Part shown: positions 51,667 to 61,688 of the stretch, one piece after another
Position numbering within the stretch: the first letter of the stretch is position 1
How the letters are laid out: each line of letters begins with the position of its first letter
Assembly: GCA_017623295.1 (NCBI GenBank)
Contig: JAGAPK010000016.1
Coordinates: 1 to 64,000, forward strand
Reading direction: 5' to 3'
From: Lachnospiraceae bacterium
Lineage (GTDB): Bacteria > Bacillota > Clostridia > Lachnospirales > Lachnospiraceae
Length of the DNA stretch: 64,000 bases
The notes under the pieces: generated by a model
The model's database searches: none
What the model was told of the DNA's origin: nothing
The model's input: the letters and a program-made list of their open reading frames with translations, nothing else
Position numbers and translations under genes: made by a program

Positions 51667-52758
51667 CTATTCAAATACAGCACAGACCATTGTCTGATTT
51701 ACATGCTGGTTATTAAACTGTTCTCCACCGCCAACGATACCGGCATGATTTCCTAAACTTGCCATACCTTTTGCATAAGTACCGAAATATCCCTTCTGAT
51801 CATACAGAAGATAACGATAAATACAGTCGATTGAAAGTACGAGAGAAATATGTTTCATTTCTGACTTAATGTTATCTCTTGTTCTGATTTCAGATTCTTC
51901 ATAATCCCCAAGCTCTAAGAAATACATACAGTCATTTTTGTTAATTCTCTTATAATTCTGTAAAGAACCATCTGCTTCCAGTTTGTTCATGGATGCGATA
52001 AATACCTGATCACCAACAGCTCTTCCCATCGGGTTAAGCAATACGTTGTCTACGATTTTATCTTTCGGAATACCAATCTCTTTGCTGTATACTTCAGCTG
52101 CCGGTCTTCCATCCAGTTCCACAACTGCTTTTTTGGAAACATCTACTTTGGTTGCAAAATGAGCGACTCCGTCTGCTCTCTTCTGATAAATATTCTCTTT
52201 ATAAACTTTAACTCTGCCTGTTGTATTTTTAATTACTGCATAGGCGCAGGCATTTTCATATATTTTACCATTATAAGCTACAATACTTGGCTTGCCTTCC
52301 GGTACACCAAATACCGTACCGCCTGCTAACTGAACACCCTTTTTCTCGATAACTGCCTGGAAAGTTGTTACAAGCATTTCTTCTGCACAAGTACAGAATT
52401 CAATACAAACAGTATTATCTCTTCCCGGTGATACCTTATTAATGTTCTTCTCCAATTCGCCGATTGCTGCGATTGGGCAGCTGCTAACATTCTCAATTAC
52501 ACCCGCACTTACATTTGCATCCTGGAATAAACCAACAACTACTAGCTGGCCGTCACCAACCGAGCCATTCGCCAGACTTGTTCCTATTGTGCCAATGGAT
52601 AACGCTTCCGGATATTTTTCTTTTAATAACGCTGCGACATCTGCCGCTGCCTCGTATGGAGACATGAAAATAATCAAACTCGGCGATGTTAACCCTTGTG
52701 TAGCCGCAGAAACTGCACTTTGCGGATTTCCTTTTCCTATTCCAACAAATGATTTCAT
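51667..52758 (-). CDS. FIST domain sensory protein
   Basis: The 363-residue protein has FIST-N (about 5-200: [55 protein letters not shown]) and FIST-C (about 215-355: [53 protein letters not shown]). FIST proteins are proposed small-molecule sensors coupled to signal transduction. There is no membrane helix. Transcription is monodirectional into the soluble MCP gene. Ligand unknown. Confidence 0.88.
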   Translation of the reverse strand: MKSFVGIGKGNPQSAVSAATQGLTSPSLIIFMSPYEAAADVAALLKEKYPEALSIGTIGTSLANGSVGDGQLVVVGLFQDANVSAGVIENVSSCPIAAIGELEKNINKVSPGRDNTVCIEFCTCAEEMLVTTFQAVIEKKGVQLAGGTVFGVPEGKPSIVAYNGKIYENACAYAVIKNTTGRVKVYKENIYQKRADGVAHFATKVDVSKKAVVELDGRPAAEVYSKEIGIPKDKIVDNVLLNPMGRAVGDQVFIASMNKLEADGSLQNYKRINKNDCMYFLELGDYEESEIRTRDNIKSEMKHISLVLSIDCIYRYLLYDQKGYFGTYAKGMASLGNHAGIVGGGEQFNNQHVNQTMVCAVFE

Positions 52759-52844
52759 TGTTTACCCTCCCAGATGTTTTTTATACCTCTGCTATTATAC
52801 CTTTATTTCAGAATTTTTACAATATTTTACACCAAAAGACTGAC

Positions 52845-52882
52845 AAAAGGCTGACAATACGTTTAAATACGCTTTGCCAGCC
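52845..52882 (-). terminator. terminator after rpe (end of the pentose block)
   Basis: On the minus strand GGCTGGCA pairs with TGTCAGCC, with inner CGT/ACG, followed by TTTTG. It lies 17 bases after the rpe stop. Confidence 0.75.
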
Positions 52883-52898
52883 AATTTACACATTAATA

Positions 52899-53549
52899 TT
52901 AAAATTTGTTGAGAATATTTTTCACGTTTTCAGTAATATTTCCGCCAAAAACCGAAGACCCCGCTACAATAACATTCGCTCCTGCTTCTAACACAATATG
53001 CACGTTATCCTGCGTGATTCCACCATCTACCTGAATATCCAGAGAAAGTCCCATTTCCTCTGCCATCTGGCGTGCCTCTTTAACACGTTCTGTAGATTCC
53101 GGAATGTATTTCTGACCGCCAAATCCCGGTTCTACCGTCATCATCAGAAGCATATCAATTTTCGCAAGATAAGGTTTTAATGCTTCCACCGGTGTTCCCG
53201 GTTTAATAGAAAGACCAGCTTTACAACCATTCTTATGAATCAGGTCTATCACGGCATCTGCATCTTTGGTTGCTTCCAGATGAAATGTAATAATGTCTGC
53301 ACCGCATTTTGCAAATTCTTCAATATAGCGCTCCGGCTCTACAATCATAAGATGAACATCAAAAACCTTTTCCGTTACAGAGCGAATCGAAGAAATAACC
53401 GGCATACCGAAAGAAATAGATGGTACAAAAATGCCGTCCATAACGTCAATGTGTATATAATGAGCCCCCGCCTTATCTGCTTCCTCAATCTGCTGTCCTA
53501 AAATACTAAAGTCTGCAGCAAGAATGGATGGTGACAATAATCTTTTCAT
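52899..53549 (-). CDS. rpe: ribulose-phosphate 3-epimerase
   Basis: The 216-residue TIM-barrel enzyme interconverts ribulose 5-phosphate and xylulose 5-phosphate. Conserved motifs: SPSILAADF, HIDVMDGIFVPSISFG, DVHLMIVEPERYI, TFHLEAT, TVEPGFGGQKYI and QVDGGI, with phosphate binding VAGSSVFGG. It follows the two transketolase genes, from which it is separated by a hairpin, and completes the non-oxidative pentose steps for arabinose use. Confidence 0.96.
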   Translation of the reverse strand: MKRLLSPSILAADFSILGQQIEEADKAGAHYIHIDVMDGIFVPSISFGMPVISSIRSVTEKVFDVHLMIVEPERYIEEFAKCGADIITFHLEATKDADAVIDLIHKNGCKAGLSIKPGTPVEALKPYLAKIDMLLMMTVEPGFGGQKYIPESTERVKEARQMAEEMGLSLDIQVDGGITQDNVHIVLEAGANVIVAGSSVFGGNITENVKNILNKF

Positions 53550-53574
53550 AAAAACTCCTCTTTAAACGTCATAA

Positions 53575-53602
53575 GAAGAATGACCCCTCAGAGCCATTCT
53601 TC
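53575..53602 (-). other. intercistronic hairpin between the transketolase C-subunit and rpe genes
   Basis: On the minus strand GAAGAATG-(12 bases)-CATTCTTC, a perfect 8-bp stem with no T tail; a processing or partial termination element is likely. Confidence 0.5.
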
Positions 53603-53624
53603 CTACAATATACACTATTTGCTG

Positions 53625-54566
53625 TTATTTTACAAATTCTTTTACTTTTGCATAAATGCCTTTGCCATCTAAGCCGTATTTTTCTACCAGAGCTGCTGCC
53701 GGTCCGGATTCACCGAATATATCCTGCATACCAATCTTCATAACCGGAGTAGGAAGCTTCTCGCATAAGCAGTCGCAAACTGCACTGCCAAGTCCACCGA
53801 TTACGGAATGTTCTTCTGCTGTTACGACTTTACCAGTCTTCTTAGCAGATGCCAAAATAAGTTCTTCATCCAATGGCTTAATCGTATGAATGTTAATCAC
53901 TTCTGCGTTAATACCGTCTGCTGCAAGCATTTCTGCTGCATCCAAAGCAGATGCTACCGTAATACCGGTTGCTACAATAGTAACATCTGTACCTTCTTTT
54001 AAAAGGACACCTTTACCAATTTCAAATTTATAATCCGGTGTATCATTCACTACCGGAACAGCAGCACGGCCAAATCTTAAATATACAGGTCCCTGCATTT
54101 CCATCGCTGCTCTGACTGCTGCTCTTGCTTCTACATCATCAGACGGAACAATAACAGTCATTCCCGGAATTGTTCTCATAAGTGCTACGTCTTCGTTACA
54201 CTGATGGGTTGCACCATCTTCACCTACTGTAATACCGGCATGAGTTGCACCGATTTTGACATTCAGATGCGGATAACCGATAGAGTTACGAATCTGTTCG
54301 AAGTTACGTCCTGCTGCAAACATAGCAAAAGAACTGATAAAAGGAATTTTACCACAGGTGGCAAGACCTGCTGCAATACCTGTCATATTACATTCTGCAA
54401 TACCACAATCGATGTGACGATCCGGATATGCTTTCTGGAAAACACTTGTTTTCGTTGCGCCTGCAAGGTCAGCATCCAGAACTACCAGATTCGGATATTC
54501 AGCGCCACACTCAGCAAGTGCATTACCATAACTTTCTCTTGTAGCAATTTTCTTTACATCTGCCAT
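53625..54566 (-). CDS. transketolase, C-terminal subunit
   Basis: This 313-residue half enzyme carries the pyrimidine-binding and C-terminal domains: VVLDADLAGATKTSVFQ, DCGIAECNMTGIAAG (catalytic Glu in AEC), GATHAGITVGEDGATHQC, and AEEHSVIGGLGSAVCDCL. It pairs with the separate N-terminal subunit just upstream; the ATG overlaps its stop by one base (TAATG). Together they transfer two-carbon units between ketose and aldose phosphates. The split form is common in Clostridia. Confidence 0.95.
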   Translation of the reverse strand: MADVKKIATRESYGNALAECGAEYPNLVVLDADLAGATKTSVFQKAYPDRHIDCGIAECNMTGIAAGLATCGKIPFISSFAMFAAGRNFEQIRNSIGYPHLNVKIGATHAGITVGEDGATHQCNEDVALMRTIPGMTVIVPSDDVEARAAVRAAMEMQGPVYLRFGRAAVPVVNDTPDYKFEIGKGVLLKEGTDVTIVATGITVASALDAAEMLAADGINAEVINIHTIKPLDEELILASAKKTGKVVTAEEHSVIGGLGSAVCDCLCEKLPTPVMKIGMQDIFGESGPAAALVEKYGLDGKGIYAKVKEFVK

Positions 54567-55405
54567 TAGTTTGCACCTCCTAATTTTGCACCAATTTTCT
54601 CCAAATCTGCCATTGCAATCTGGTATTCATCATCATTCGGAGCTTTTCCATGCCATCCCGCATTATTCTCCATGAAAGAAACACCTTTACCTTTTACTGT
54701 TTTACAAACGATAGCAGTCGGCATACCTTTGGTATTTCTTGCTTCTTTAAAAGCAGCATCAATCTGGTCAAAATCATTTCCATCAATATCAATTACATGG
54801 AAATTGAATGCTTCGAATTTTTTATCAATTGGATAAGGAGAACAAACATCATCAATCTTACCATCAATCTGTAAACCATTATTGTCTACGATAACAACGA
54901 GATTGTCCAGCTTTCTGTGTCCGGCAAACATTGCTGCTTCCCAAACCTGTCCTTCCTGAATTTCGCCGTCACCAAGTAATGTATAAACACGGAAGTCTTT
55001 GTTATCTAATTTTGCAGCAAGTGCCATACCAACTGCTGCGGAAATACCCTGTCCAAGAGAACCGGAAGACATATCAACACCCGGTGTTTCCTGCATACAA
55101 GGATGTCCCTGTAAATAAGAGCCCACATGACGAAGTGTTTTCAAATCTTCTACCGGGAAAAATCCACGATTTGCCAAAGCGGAATATAATCCAGGTGCTG
55201 TATGTCCTTTGGACAAAACAAAACGGTCTCTGTCTGCTTTCTTAGGATCTTTCGGATCAATATTCATTTCCTCGAAATAAAGATAGGTAAAAATGTCTGC
55301 CGCAGATAAGGAACCGCCCGGATGACCGGCTTTTGCACTGTGTACTGCTGTTACAATACCTTTACGAACTTCATTAGCTGTTTTCTGTAACTCTAATTTG
55401 TTCAT
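54566..55405 (-). CDS. transketolase, N-terminal (TPP-binding) subunit
   Basis: The start at ATG behind ATGGAGGTTTGTG gives 279 residues. It holds the diphosphate-binding domain: SAKAGHPGGSLSAADI, SKGHTAPGLYSAL, MSSGSLGQGISAAVG, and the TPP motif LLGDGEIQEGQVWEA ... DNNGLQIDG (GDGE ... NN). The gene is coupled to the C-terminal subunit. A strong hairpin lies in its leader (55443-55476) and separates it from araD by 137 bases. Confidence 0.95.
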   Translation of the reverse strand: MNKLELQKTANEVRKGIVTAVHSAKAGHPGGSLSAADIFTYLYFEEMNIDPKDPKKADRDRFVLSKGHTAPGLYSALANRGFFPVEDLKTLRHVGSYLQGHPCMQETPGVDMSSGSLGQGISAAVGMALAAKLDNKDFRVYTLLGDGEIQEGQVWEAAMFAGHRKLDNLVVIVDNNGLQIDGKIDDVCSPYPIDKKFEAFNFHVIDIDGNDFDQIDAAFKEARNTKGMPTAIVCKTVKGKGVSFMENNAGWHGKAPNDDEYQIAMADLEKIGAKLGGAN

Positions 55406-55442
55406 CACAAACCTCCATATTACTGTTTTCATTATTATGACA

Positions 55443-55476
55443 GGAAAATAGAGTAGCATAGTACTATCTATTTTCC
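55443..55476 (-). promoter_or_regulatory. 10-bp inverted repeat in the transketolase leader
   Basis: GGAAAATAGA (55443-55452) and TCTATTTTCC (55467-55476) form a perfect inverted repeat with a 14-base loop containing TAG/CTA. No T tail follows, so an operator or mRNA element controlling the transketolase genes is more likely than a terminator. Confidence 0.5.
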
Positions 55477-55542
55477 CACTCATTCAACATCATATCATAA
55501 TACCTGATTTCTCTCTACTAAAAAATTGCTTTTCCATATCAT

Positions 55543-56241
55543 TTAATTGCTCTGGCCATAATACGCATTGGCACCATGTTTTCTGTAATAATGTTTATCC
55601 TGCAATTCCTGTGGAGCCGGTTGAATACGCGAATTGATTGCCTCTGCCCGATATGCCATTTTCGCAACTTCCTCCAATACCACTGCGTTGTGAACTGCAT
55701 CCACGCCATTTTTGCCCCACGCAAAAGGACCATGATTCTTACAAAGAACTGCCGGAACTGCCATAACTTCTTTGTTCATTTTTCTAAATTCATCCACAAT
55801 CAGAAGTCCGGTATTCTGTTCATAAGCTTCTGCAATTTCTTCTTCTGTCAGACAACGCAGACACGGTACTTCGCCATAAATATAATCGGCATGCGTTGTT
55901 CCGTAACAAGGAATGCTTCTGCCAGCCTGTGCCCAGCTTGTTGCATAAGAGGAATGGGTATGCACAATACCTCCGATTTCCGGAAATGCTTTATAAAGTT
56001 CCAGATGTGTCGGTGTATCGGAAGATGGATTATAACGCCCTTCTACCTTATTTCCCTCTAAGTCCATAAGCACCATATCGTCCGGCGTTAATCTATCATA
56101 ATCCACCCCGGATGGTTTAATAGCAAAAATTCCTGTTTCCGAATCGATTTCACTTACGTTCCCCCAAGTAAAAGTAACCAGATTGTATTTTGGGAGAAGC
56201 ATATTCGCTTCGTAAACTCTTTGTTTTAATTCCTCTAACAT
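55543..56241 (-). CDS. araD: L-ribulose-5-phosphate 4-epimerase
   Basis: The zinc-dependent epimerase (232 residues) converts L-ribulose 5-phosphate to D-xylulose 5-phosphate. Motifs: VTFTWGNVSEID, KPSGVDYD, SSDTPTHLELYK, GGIVHTHSSYATSWAQ with two zinc His and the HTH site, YGTTHADYIYG with the third zinc His and catalytic Asp, and LCKNHGPFAWG. It follows araB by 60 bases in the araA-araB-araD order. Confidence 0.96.
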   Translation of the reverse strand: MLEELKQRVYEANMLLPKYNLVTFTWGNVSEIDSETGIFAIKPSGVDYDRLTPDDMVLMDLEGNKVEGRYNPSSDTPTHLELYKAFPEIGGIVHTHSSYATSWAQAGRSIPCYGTTHADYIYGEVPCLRCLTEEEIAEAYEQNTGLLIVDEFRKMNKEVMAVPAVLCKNHGPFAWGKNGVDAVHNAVVLEEVAKMAYRAEAINSRIQPAPQELQDKHYYRKHGANAYYGQSN

Positions 56242-56301
56242 CGCTCTGTCCTTTCTGTTTGTACAAAAATTATCACAAAATCTTTTCGTTTACTACATAC
56301 A

Positions 56302-57909
56302 TTATTTCATGCACTCTACTGCAACTTTTTCAATAGCAAGGCCAGCACTGTAACGTTTCATAAATGTATCAAAGCCTTCCACGTCTTCTTTATGCGGTTC
56401 TTCTTTCGTACCCTTCTGTCCTGCAAAAACCTTTTGCTCTAAGAAAGCTGCTAAGGTTTCGTCTTCTTCTTTATGAAGCATATAGGATGCCAGAAGTGCA
56501 ATACCCCATGCACCGCCTTCGCCGGCTGTTTCCATAACCGCTACCGGAGCATTGATAGCCGCTGCCATAATACGCTGTCCGACACCTTTTGTCTTGAACA
56601 GACCGCCGTGTCCGAGCATTTCATCTACCTGAACGCCTTCTTCTTTTAACAGAATATCCAGTCCGGTTTTCAGTGCACCAAGCGCTGTGAAAAGATGTAC
56701 TCTCATAAAGTTTGCAAGATTAAAGTTATCGGAAGGAGTACGCACGAACAATGGACGACCTTCTTCAAAACCTGTAATATGCTCACCGGAGAAGTAATTG
56801 TAAGCAAGTAAACCGCCACAATCACTATCGCCTTCCAATGCTTTACGGTATAATGTACCATAAAGCTCGTTCATATCAACGCTCATACCCATGCTCTGTG
56901 CAAATTCTTTGAAAATATTTACCCATGCATTCAAATCAGAAGTACAGTTGTTGCAGTGTACCATTGCTACCAGACTGCCGTCCGGTGTTGTTACCAAATC
57001 AATCGCATCGTATACTTTTTTTAATTCTTTTTCCAGAACAATCATGGCAAATACGCTGGTTCCGGCTGATACGTTACCGGTTCTTTTTGCAACAGAATTC
57101 GTTGCCGCCATACCGGTTCCTGCATCACCTTCCGGTGGGCAAAGCGGAATGCCTGCCTGCAGCGCTCCGGTTGGGTCTAACAAAGCAGCCCCTTCTGCGC
57201 TCAAAGTACCTGCTGCCTCACCGGCGGTCTGTACCTTCGGCATAATCTCCCGTAATTTCCATGAAAATCCTTTGTCTGCTACCAGTTCATCAAACTGTGC
57301 AATCATCTTCTCATTGAAATCACCGGTTTCAATATCAATTGGGAACATACCGGAGGCTTCGCCAACACCAAGTGTACGAACACCGGTCAGTTTCCAATGC
57401 ACATAGCCCGCCAGCGTTGTAAAATATTTGATAGAAGGAACGTGTTCTTCTTCATTCAAAATTGCCTGATAAAGATGTGCAATGCTCCATCTCTGCGGAA
57501 TGTGATAGTTAAATACCTCAGTTAATTTCTCAGATGCCGGTCCTGTAATGGTATTTCTCCAGGTACGGAATGGTACTAATAATTCATCTTTTTCATTAAA
57601 AGCCATGTAACCATGCATCATGGCACTGAAACCAATCGCACCGATTTTAACCAAAGTAATACCATACTGCTTTTTTACATCTTCTGCCATATTTTTATAA
57701 CAGTCCTGCAAACCATTCCAGATATCATCCAGACGATACGTCCAGATACCATTCTCCAGACGGTTTTCCCAGTCATGAGCACCGGATGCAATTGGTGTAT
57801 TATCTTCTGCTACCAGAACTGCTTTGATTCTGGTAGAGCCAAATTCAATACCGAGAACCGTTTTGCCGTCTTCAATCTGTTTCTTAATTTCTTCTACACT
57901 ATACCCCAT
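56302..57909 (-). CDS. araB: probable ribulokinase (FGGY family)
   Basis: The 535-residue FGGY-type kinase has the N-terminal phosphate loop [17 protein letters not shown], a substrate region [32 protein letters not shown] leading into [14 protein letters not shown], and a C-terminal [20 protein letters not shown] nucleotide site. It lies between araA and araD, so L-ribulose is the likely substrate. The sequence is of the divergent clostridial type rather than classical E. coli AraB. Confidence 0.88.
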   Translation of the reverse strand: MGYSVEEIKKQIEDGKTVLGIEFGSTRIKAVLVAEDNTPIASGAHDWENRLENGIWTYRLDDIWNGLQDCYKNMAEDVKKQYGITLVKIGAIGFSAMMHGYMAFNEKDELLVPFRTWRNTITGPASEKLTEVFNYHIPQRWSIAHLYQAILNEEEHVPSIKYFTTLAGYVHWKLTGVRTLGVGEASGMFPIDIETGDFNEKMIAQFDELVADKGFSWKLREIMPKVQTAGEAAGTLSAEGAALLDPTGALQAGIPLCPPEGDAGTGMAATNSVAKRTGNVSAGTSVFAMIVLEKELKKVYDAIDLVTTPDGSLVAMVHCNNCTSDLNAWVNIFKEFAQSMGMSVDMNELYGTLYRKALEGDSDCGGLLAYNYFSGEHITGFEEGRPLFVRTPSDNFNLANFMRVHLFTALGALKTGLDILLKEEGVQVDEMLGHGGLFKTKGVGQRIMAAAINAPVAVMETAGEGGAWGIALLASYMLHKEEDETLAAFLEQKVFAGQKGTKEEPHKEDVEGFDTFMKRYSAGLAIEKVAVECMK

Positions 57910-57938
57910 CTTCCTCTGACCTCCTATTTTTCACACTG

Positions 57939-59432
57939 TTAGCGAAATGCTGCTTCGTTCCATCTTAACTCATTTTTAAAATCACGAATGGTTGTATTTT
58001 TATCAATTACAACACTTTCAATGCCCATTGCTGCTGCCCAGTCTACCATCTGGTCTACGCTTAAGTCATAAGAGAATGCCGTATGATGTGCACCTCCTGC
58101 CAGAATCCAGGCCGTTGCACCGATTTCCATATTCGGCTGTGGTGTCCAGAATGCAGTACCAACCGGAAGCTTCGGCATCGGTTTCTCTACCTTCTTACAA
58201 TCAACCGCATTGATTAACAATCGGAATCTTGTTCCAAGGTCAACCAAAGAACATGCTACTGCCGGGCCGATCTTAGAAGTAAATACAAGACGAGCCGGGT
58301 CTTCTCTATTACCCATAGAAAGAGGACAAACCTTAATACCGATTTCACCGTCTGCTACGGAAGGACAAACCTCTAACATATGTGCCTGCAAAATACCGTC
58401 TTTGCCCGGAACCAGATTATAAGTATAATCTTCCATCATAGAAGTTCCTTTGGCATCTTTGATATCTGCCGTCATAAGCTTCATCAGACGAACCATAGCC
58501 GCTACTTTCCAGTCACCTTCTGCACCGAAACCATAACCTTTTTCCATCAATCTCTGAATGGAAAGACCCGGTAACTGCTGCAAACCACCTAACATACCAA
58601 AGTGAGTAACAATAGCATGATAATCATTCTCTACTAAGAATTTCTCGATACCGATTTCCTGTCTTGCCTGTACTGCAACATGTTTCTTAAATTCAGCTAA
58701 ATCTCTGCCTTCATCAATGATTTTGTATTTGCTGTAATATTCTTCTACCAGAGCATCTACATCACCCTGTGCTACCGCATCGACATATTCTACTAAATCA
58801 TTTACACAGAAGTGGTCGATTTCCCAACCAAATTTAATCTGGGCTTCTACTTTATCACCTTCCGTTACGGCTACATTGTTCATGTTATCACCGAAACGAC
58901 AAACTCTGATATGAGAAGATTCGATAATGCCAAGTGCTGTTCTCATCCAGCTTCCAAGCTGCTCCTGAACACTTGGATTTGCCCAGTGACCAACAATAAT
59001 TTTTCTCTCGATACCCATACGGCTTACGATATGACCATATTCTCTGTCACCATGTGCAGACTGATTTTCATTCATGAAATCCATATCTATTGTATCATAA
59101 GGAAGCTCTTCGTTAAACTGTGTATGTAAATGACAAAGCGGTTTTCTGAATTCTTTTAATCCAAGAATCCACATTTTAGCCGGAGAAAAAGTATGCATCC
59201 AGGTAATAACGCCCGCACATTCTTCGTCATTATTTGCATCGTTAAAAGTTTTACGGATAGAAGCCTGACTGATTAAAGTAGGTTTCAGAATAACTTCAAA
59301 AGGTAATTTACCGGAAGCATTCAAACCTTCTACTATTTTAGCAGAATGTTCTGCTACTTTTCTTAAACATTCATCCCCATATAAGTCCTGTGATCCTGTG
59401 CAAAACCAAAATTTATAATTTTTTGTCTTCAT
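57939..59432 (-). CDS. araA: L-arabinose isomerase
   Basis: AraA (497 residues) converts L-arabinose to L-ribulose with Mn2+. Landmarks: FWFCTGSQDLYG, GVITWMHTFSPAKMWI, FNEELPYDTIDMDFMNENQS, MRTALGIIESSHIRVCRFGD, the metal ligand region GFGAEGDWKVAA and MMEDYTYNLVPG (both Glu residues), MLEVCPSVA, and GGAHHTAFSYDL. The ATG follows an AAGAGAGAAAATT region. No clear own promoter is seen behind the upstream terminator, so part of its transcription may be readthrough from the transporter. Confidence 0.97.
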   Translation of the reverse strand: MKTKNYKFWFCTGSQDLYGDECLRKVAEHSAKIVEGLNASGKLPFEVILKPTLISQASIRKTFNDANNDEECAGVITWMHTFSPAKMWILGLKEFRKPLCHLHTQFNEELPYDTIDMDFMNENQSAHGDREYGHIVSRMGIERKIIVGHWANPSVQEQLGSWMRTALGIIESSHIRVCRFGDNMNNVAVTEGDKVEAQIKFGWEIDHFCVNDLVEYVDAVAQGDVDALVEEYYSKYKIIDEGRDLAEFKKHVAVQARQEIGIEKFLVENDYHAIVTHFGMLGGLQQLPGLSIQRLMEKGYGFGAEGDWKVAAMVRLMKLMTADIKDAKGTSMMEDYTYNLVPGKDGILQAHMLEVCPSVADGEIGIKVCPLSMGNREDPARLVFTSKIGPAVACSLVDLGTRFRLLINAVDCKKVEKPMPKLPVGTAFWTPQPNMEIGATAWILAGGAHHTAFSYDLSVDQMVDWAAAMGIESVVIDKNTTIRDFKNELRWNEAAFR

Positions 59433-59472
59433 AATTTTCTCTCTTTCTGCCGTTTTTGCGGCTTATTTTTTC

Positions 59473-59515
59473 AAAAAAACTGCCAAAGCGGCAATGGAAA
59501 TCACCGAAATGGCAG
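59473..59515 (-). terminator. terminator between the pentose transporter operon and araA
   Basis: On the minus strand CTGCCA-(24 bases)-TGGCAG with inner GG/CC pairing followed by seven T. A second small hairpin (GCCG/CGGC, about 59452-59465) lies just before araA. Confidence 0.8.
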
Positions 59516-59535
59516 CCTCTTATTTCATATCCTAT

Positions 59536-60597
59536 TTATTCTGCTTTTTTCTTTTTACGCATTGTCATAACAACACTCTGAATTACGAGGAATAAGCAGA
59601 GCATAACTGCTCGTGTAATTCCTGTCCACCATGCCTGGTCCAGACCGGCAGATGAAACAATATTCTGAATGGTACTAAGTGATAATACACCAAAGAAGGT
59701 TCCGATGATATTACCAACACCACCGGTTAACATTGTACCGCCGATGATGGAAGATGCGATTGCATCCATTTCTGCGCCGGTCGCATGGGATGCAGAACCG
59801 GAACCAACATGCAGGAAGTAAACAAATCCACCAATTCCTGCCAGAATTCCACATAATAAATGAGCAATAAATTTTGTTCTTTTTACATTGATACCAAGCA
59901 TCAGTGCACTCTGTTTGTTACCGCCCAGTGCATAGAAAGAACGACCAAGCTTCGTCCATCTTAAAACACAGAATAAAGCAATTACAACAATAAGAGCAAC
60001 AATAACACCGATTTCAACATAAGCATTTACGTATTTGCCAAGTTTGTTGACAGAACCCATTCCCGGAACAACAATTCTTGTCATTTTCAAGGTATTAAAT
60101 GCTTCGTTCTCTACGTTAAAAGGTTTTGTATTAACAATCGTTGTCATACCACGTGCAAAGAACATTCCGGCTAAGGTAACGATAAATGGCTGGATATCCA
60201 GATAAGCTATTAAGAAGCCCTGGAATAAACCAAATGCCAAGCCGATTGCTACTGCAATTAACATGGATACAACAAGATTACCACCTTTATAATCCAGATA
60301 TACTGCACAGCACATACTTACCAATGCTGTAATACCACCAACAGAGATATCAATACTGCCGGTAATCATAACAAGGCTGAGTCCACAGGATAAGATAATC
60401 AATGCTGCATTTGCATTTAAGATGTTAAAAAATGTCTGTGGTTTTAAGAAACCGGCTCCCTGAAATACGATTGCACCAATATACATTACAAAGAAAACAA
60501 CAATAGTAATTGTAAGGAGTAAATTTGTATCGCTGATATTTTTCATTCTGTTCATCAGAGAATTGCCTGATGCAGCTGTTTTGTTTGATTTTGACAT
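59536..60597 (-). CDS. pentose ABC transporter permease (YjfF-like)
   Basis: The start at ATG behind AAGGAGG (which lies in the end of the previous gene) gives 353 residues with 8-10 membrane helices of the RbsC/YtfT/YjfF class: MITGSIDISVGGITALVSM, LIAYLDIQPFIVTLAGMFFA, and AIASSIIGGTMLTGGVGNIIG. It ends in KKKKAE. It is the second permease of the transporter. The terminator at 59473-59515 follows. Confidence 0.9.
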   Translation of the reverse strand: MSKSNKTAASGNSLMNRMKNISDTNLLLTITIVVFFVMYIGAIVFQGAGFLKPQTFFNILNANAALIILSCGLSLVMITGSIDISVGGITALVSMCCAVYLDYKGGNLVVSMLIAVAIGLAFGLFQGFLIAYLDIQPFIVTLAGMFFARGMTTIVNTKPFNVENEAFNTLKMTRIVVPGMGSVNKLGKYVNAYVEIGVIVALIVVIALFCVLRWTKLGRSFYALGGNKQSALMLGINVKRTKFIAHLLCGILAGIGGFVYFLHVGSGSASHATGAEMDAIASSIIGGTMLTGGVGNIIGTFFGVLSLSTIQNIVSSAGLDQAWWTGITRAVMLCLFLVIQSVVMTMRKKKKAE

Positions 60598-60598
60598 A

Positions 60599-61687
60599 CT
60601 AAGCAACCTCCTTAACTTTCAGTTTCTTTGTCATAGAAGAGAATGCCTCTCTTACGGTCGGTGCACTGATTACAACCAGAAGAATAACAACGATTGCTTT
60701 GTATGCCGGAAGTGCATCGGACTGTACATTAAATTTGTAAAGTGTTGTTGTCAGGAACTGAATTACATATGCTCCGATGATGGAAGCTGCCATATTAAAT
60801 TTACCACCGCTTAATGCGTTACCGCCTAATGCAACTGCCAGAATGGCATCCATTTCAATATCTTTAGCAATAACAGAGTAGTTAATCGTAGAAATACGGC
60901 TTACTTTAATCAATCCGACAACTGCAACACACAGACCAAGAATTACAAAGGAAAGAACCTTAATAAATGCCGGGTTCAGACCATTTAATCTGGAAGAACT
61001 TTCGTTGATACCAACTGCCTGTGTAAATAATTTTAAATTGGTAACCTTTAAAACGATTCCTATGATAATCATGCAGGCTACTGCAATAAAGAATGGTGTA
61101 GGAATCGGAATTCCCGGAATGAACTCACCAAAATATGTAAAGGATGGTTCGCTGATAACCGGAAGTTCATTGTTGTTAATCCATGCTGCGATAGAACGTC
61201 CTGCTGTATACAGAATCAGTGTTGCTATCATCGGCTGAATTTTGAAATACGCTACCAGTACACCGTTGAATGCACCAAATAACATTGCCACAACGCAGCT
61301 TACAAGAAATGCTACGATAATTGGTGCCTGTAATGTTTCCGGACGGGAATTAGTTCCGCAAAGTACACGCAGCAGAACGCTTCCGCTGATTGCAATTGCC
61401 GCGCCGACACTGATATCCTGACCTCCGGTAGCAGCTGTAACAAGCGTCATACCAATGGCAAGAATCGCAAGCTCAGAACCGCTGTCCAGAATCGTAATTA
61501 AGAAACCTGACAGAACAGGATTTCCTGCGCTGTTATATCCTAATGAAATTTTGAAAAAAGAAGGATCAGCAATCAAATTGAATACAGCAAGTAATAACAA
61601 AGTTGCCAATGGAATAAAACACTGATTCTTTACTATTTTCATAAAAAAGCTGGATGCACTTGATTTTTTTGCTTCATTTGTCTGCAT
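60599..61687 (-). CDS. pentose ABC transporter permease (YtfT-like)
   Basis: The start MQTNEAKK was chosen because GGAGGTGA at the end of the ATPase gene gives a good RBS (362 residues). Class features: VTAATGGQDISVGAAIAISG, AYFKIQPMIATLILYTAGRS, MDAILAVALGGNALSGGKFNMAAS. It is the first permease of the pair; YtfT/YjfF-type heterodimers import furanose forms of galactose or arabinose in other bacteria. Confidence 0.9.
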   Translation of the reverse strand: MQTNEAKKSSASSFFMKIVKNQCFIPLATLLLLAVFNLIADPSFFKISLGYNSAGNPVLSGFLITILDSGSELAILAIGMTLVTAATGGQDISVGAAIAISGSVLLRVLCGTNSRPETLQAPIIVAFLVSCVVAMLFGAFNGVLVAYFKIQPMIATLILYTAGRSIAAWINNNELPVISEPSFTYFGEFIPGIPIPTPFFIAVACMIIIGIVLKVTNLKLFTQAVGINESSSRLNGLNPAFIKVLSFVILGLCVAVVGLIKVSRISTINYSVIAKDIEMDAILAVALGGNALSGGKFNMAASIIGAYVIQFLTTTLYKFNVQSDALPAYKAIVVILLVVISAPTVREAFSSMTKKLKVKEVA

Positions 61688-61688
61688 T

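Noticed and set aside
56258-56267. TTTGTACAAA palindrome between araB and araD as an AraR operator
   Set aside because: It lies inside an operon, lacks the longer AraR consensus, and the same 10-mer occurs at 47958-47967 away from any sugar gene.
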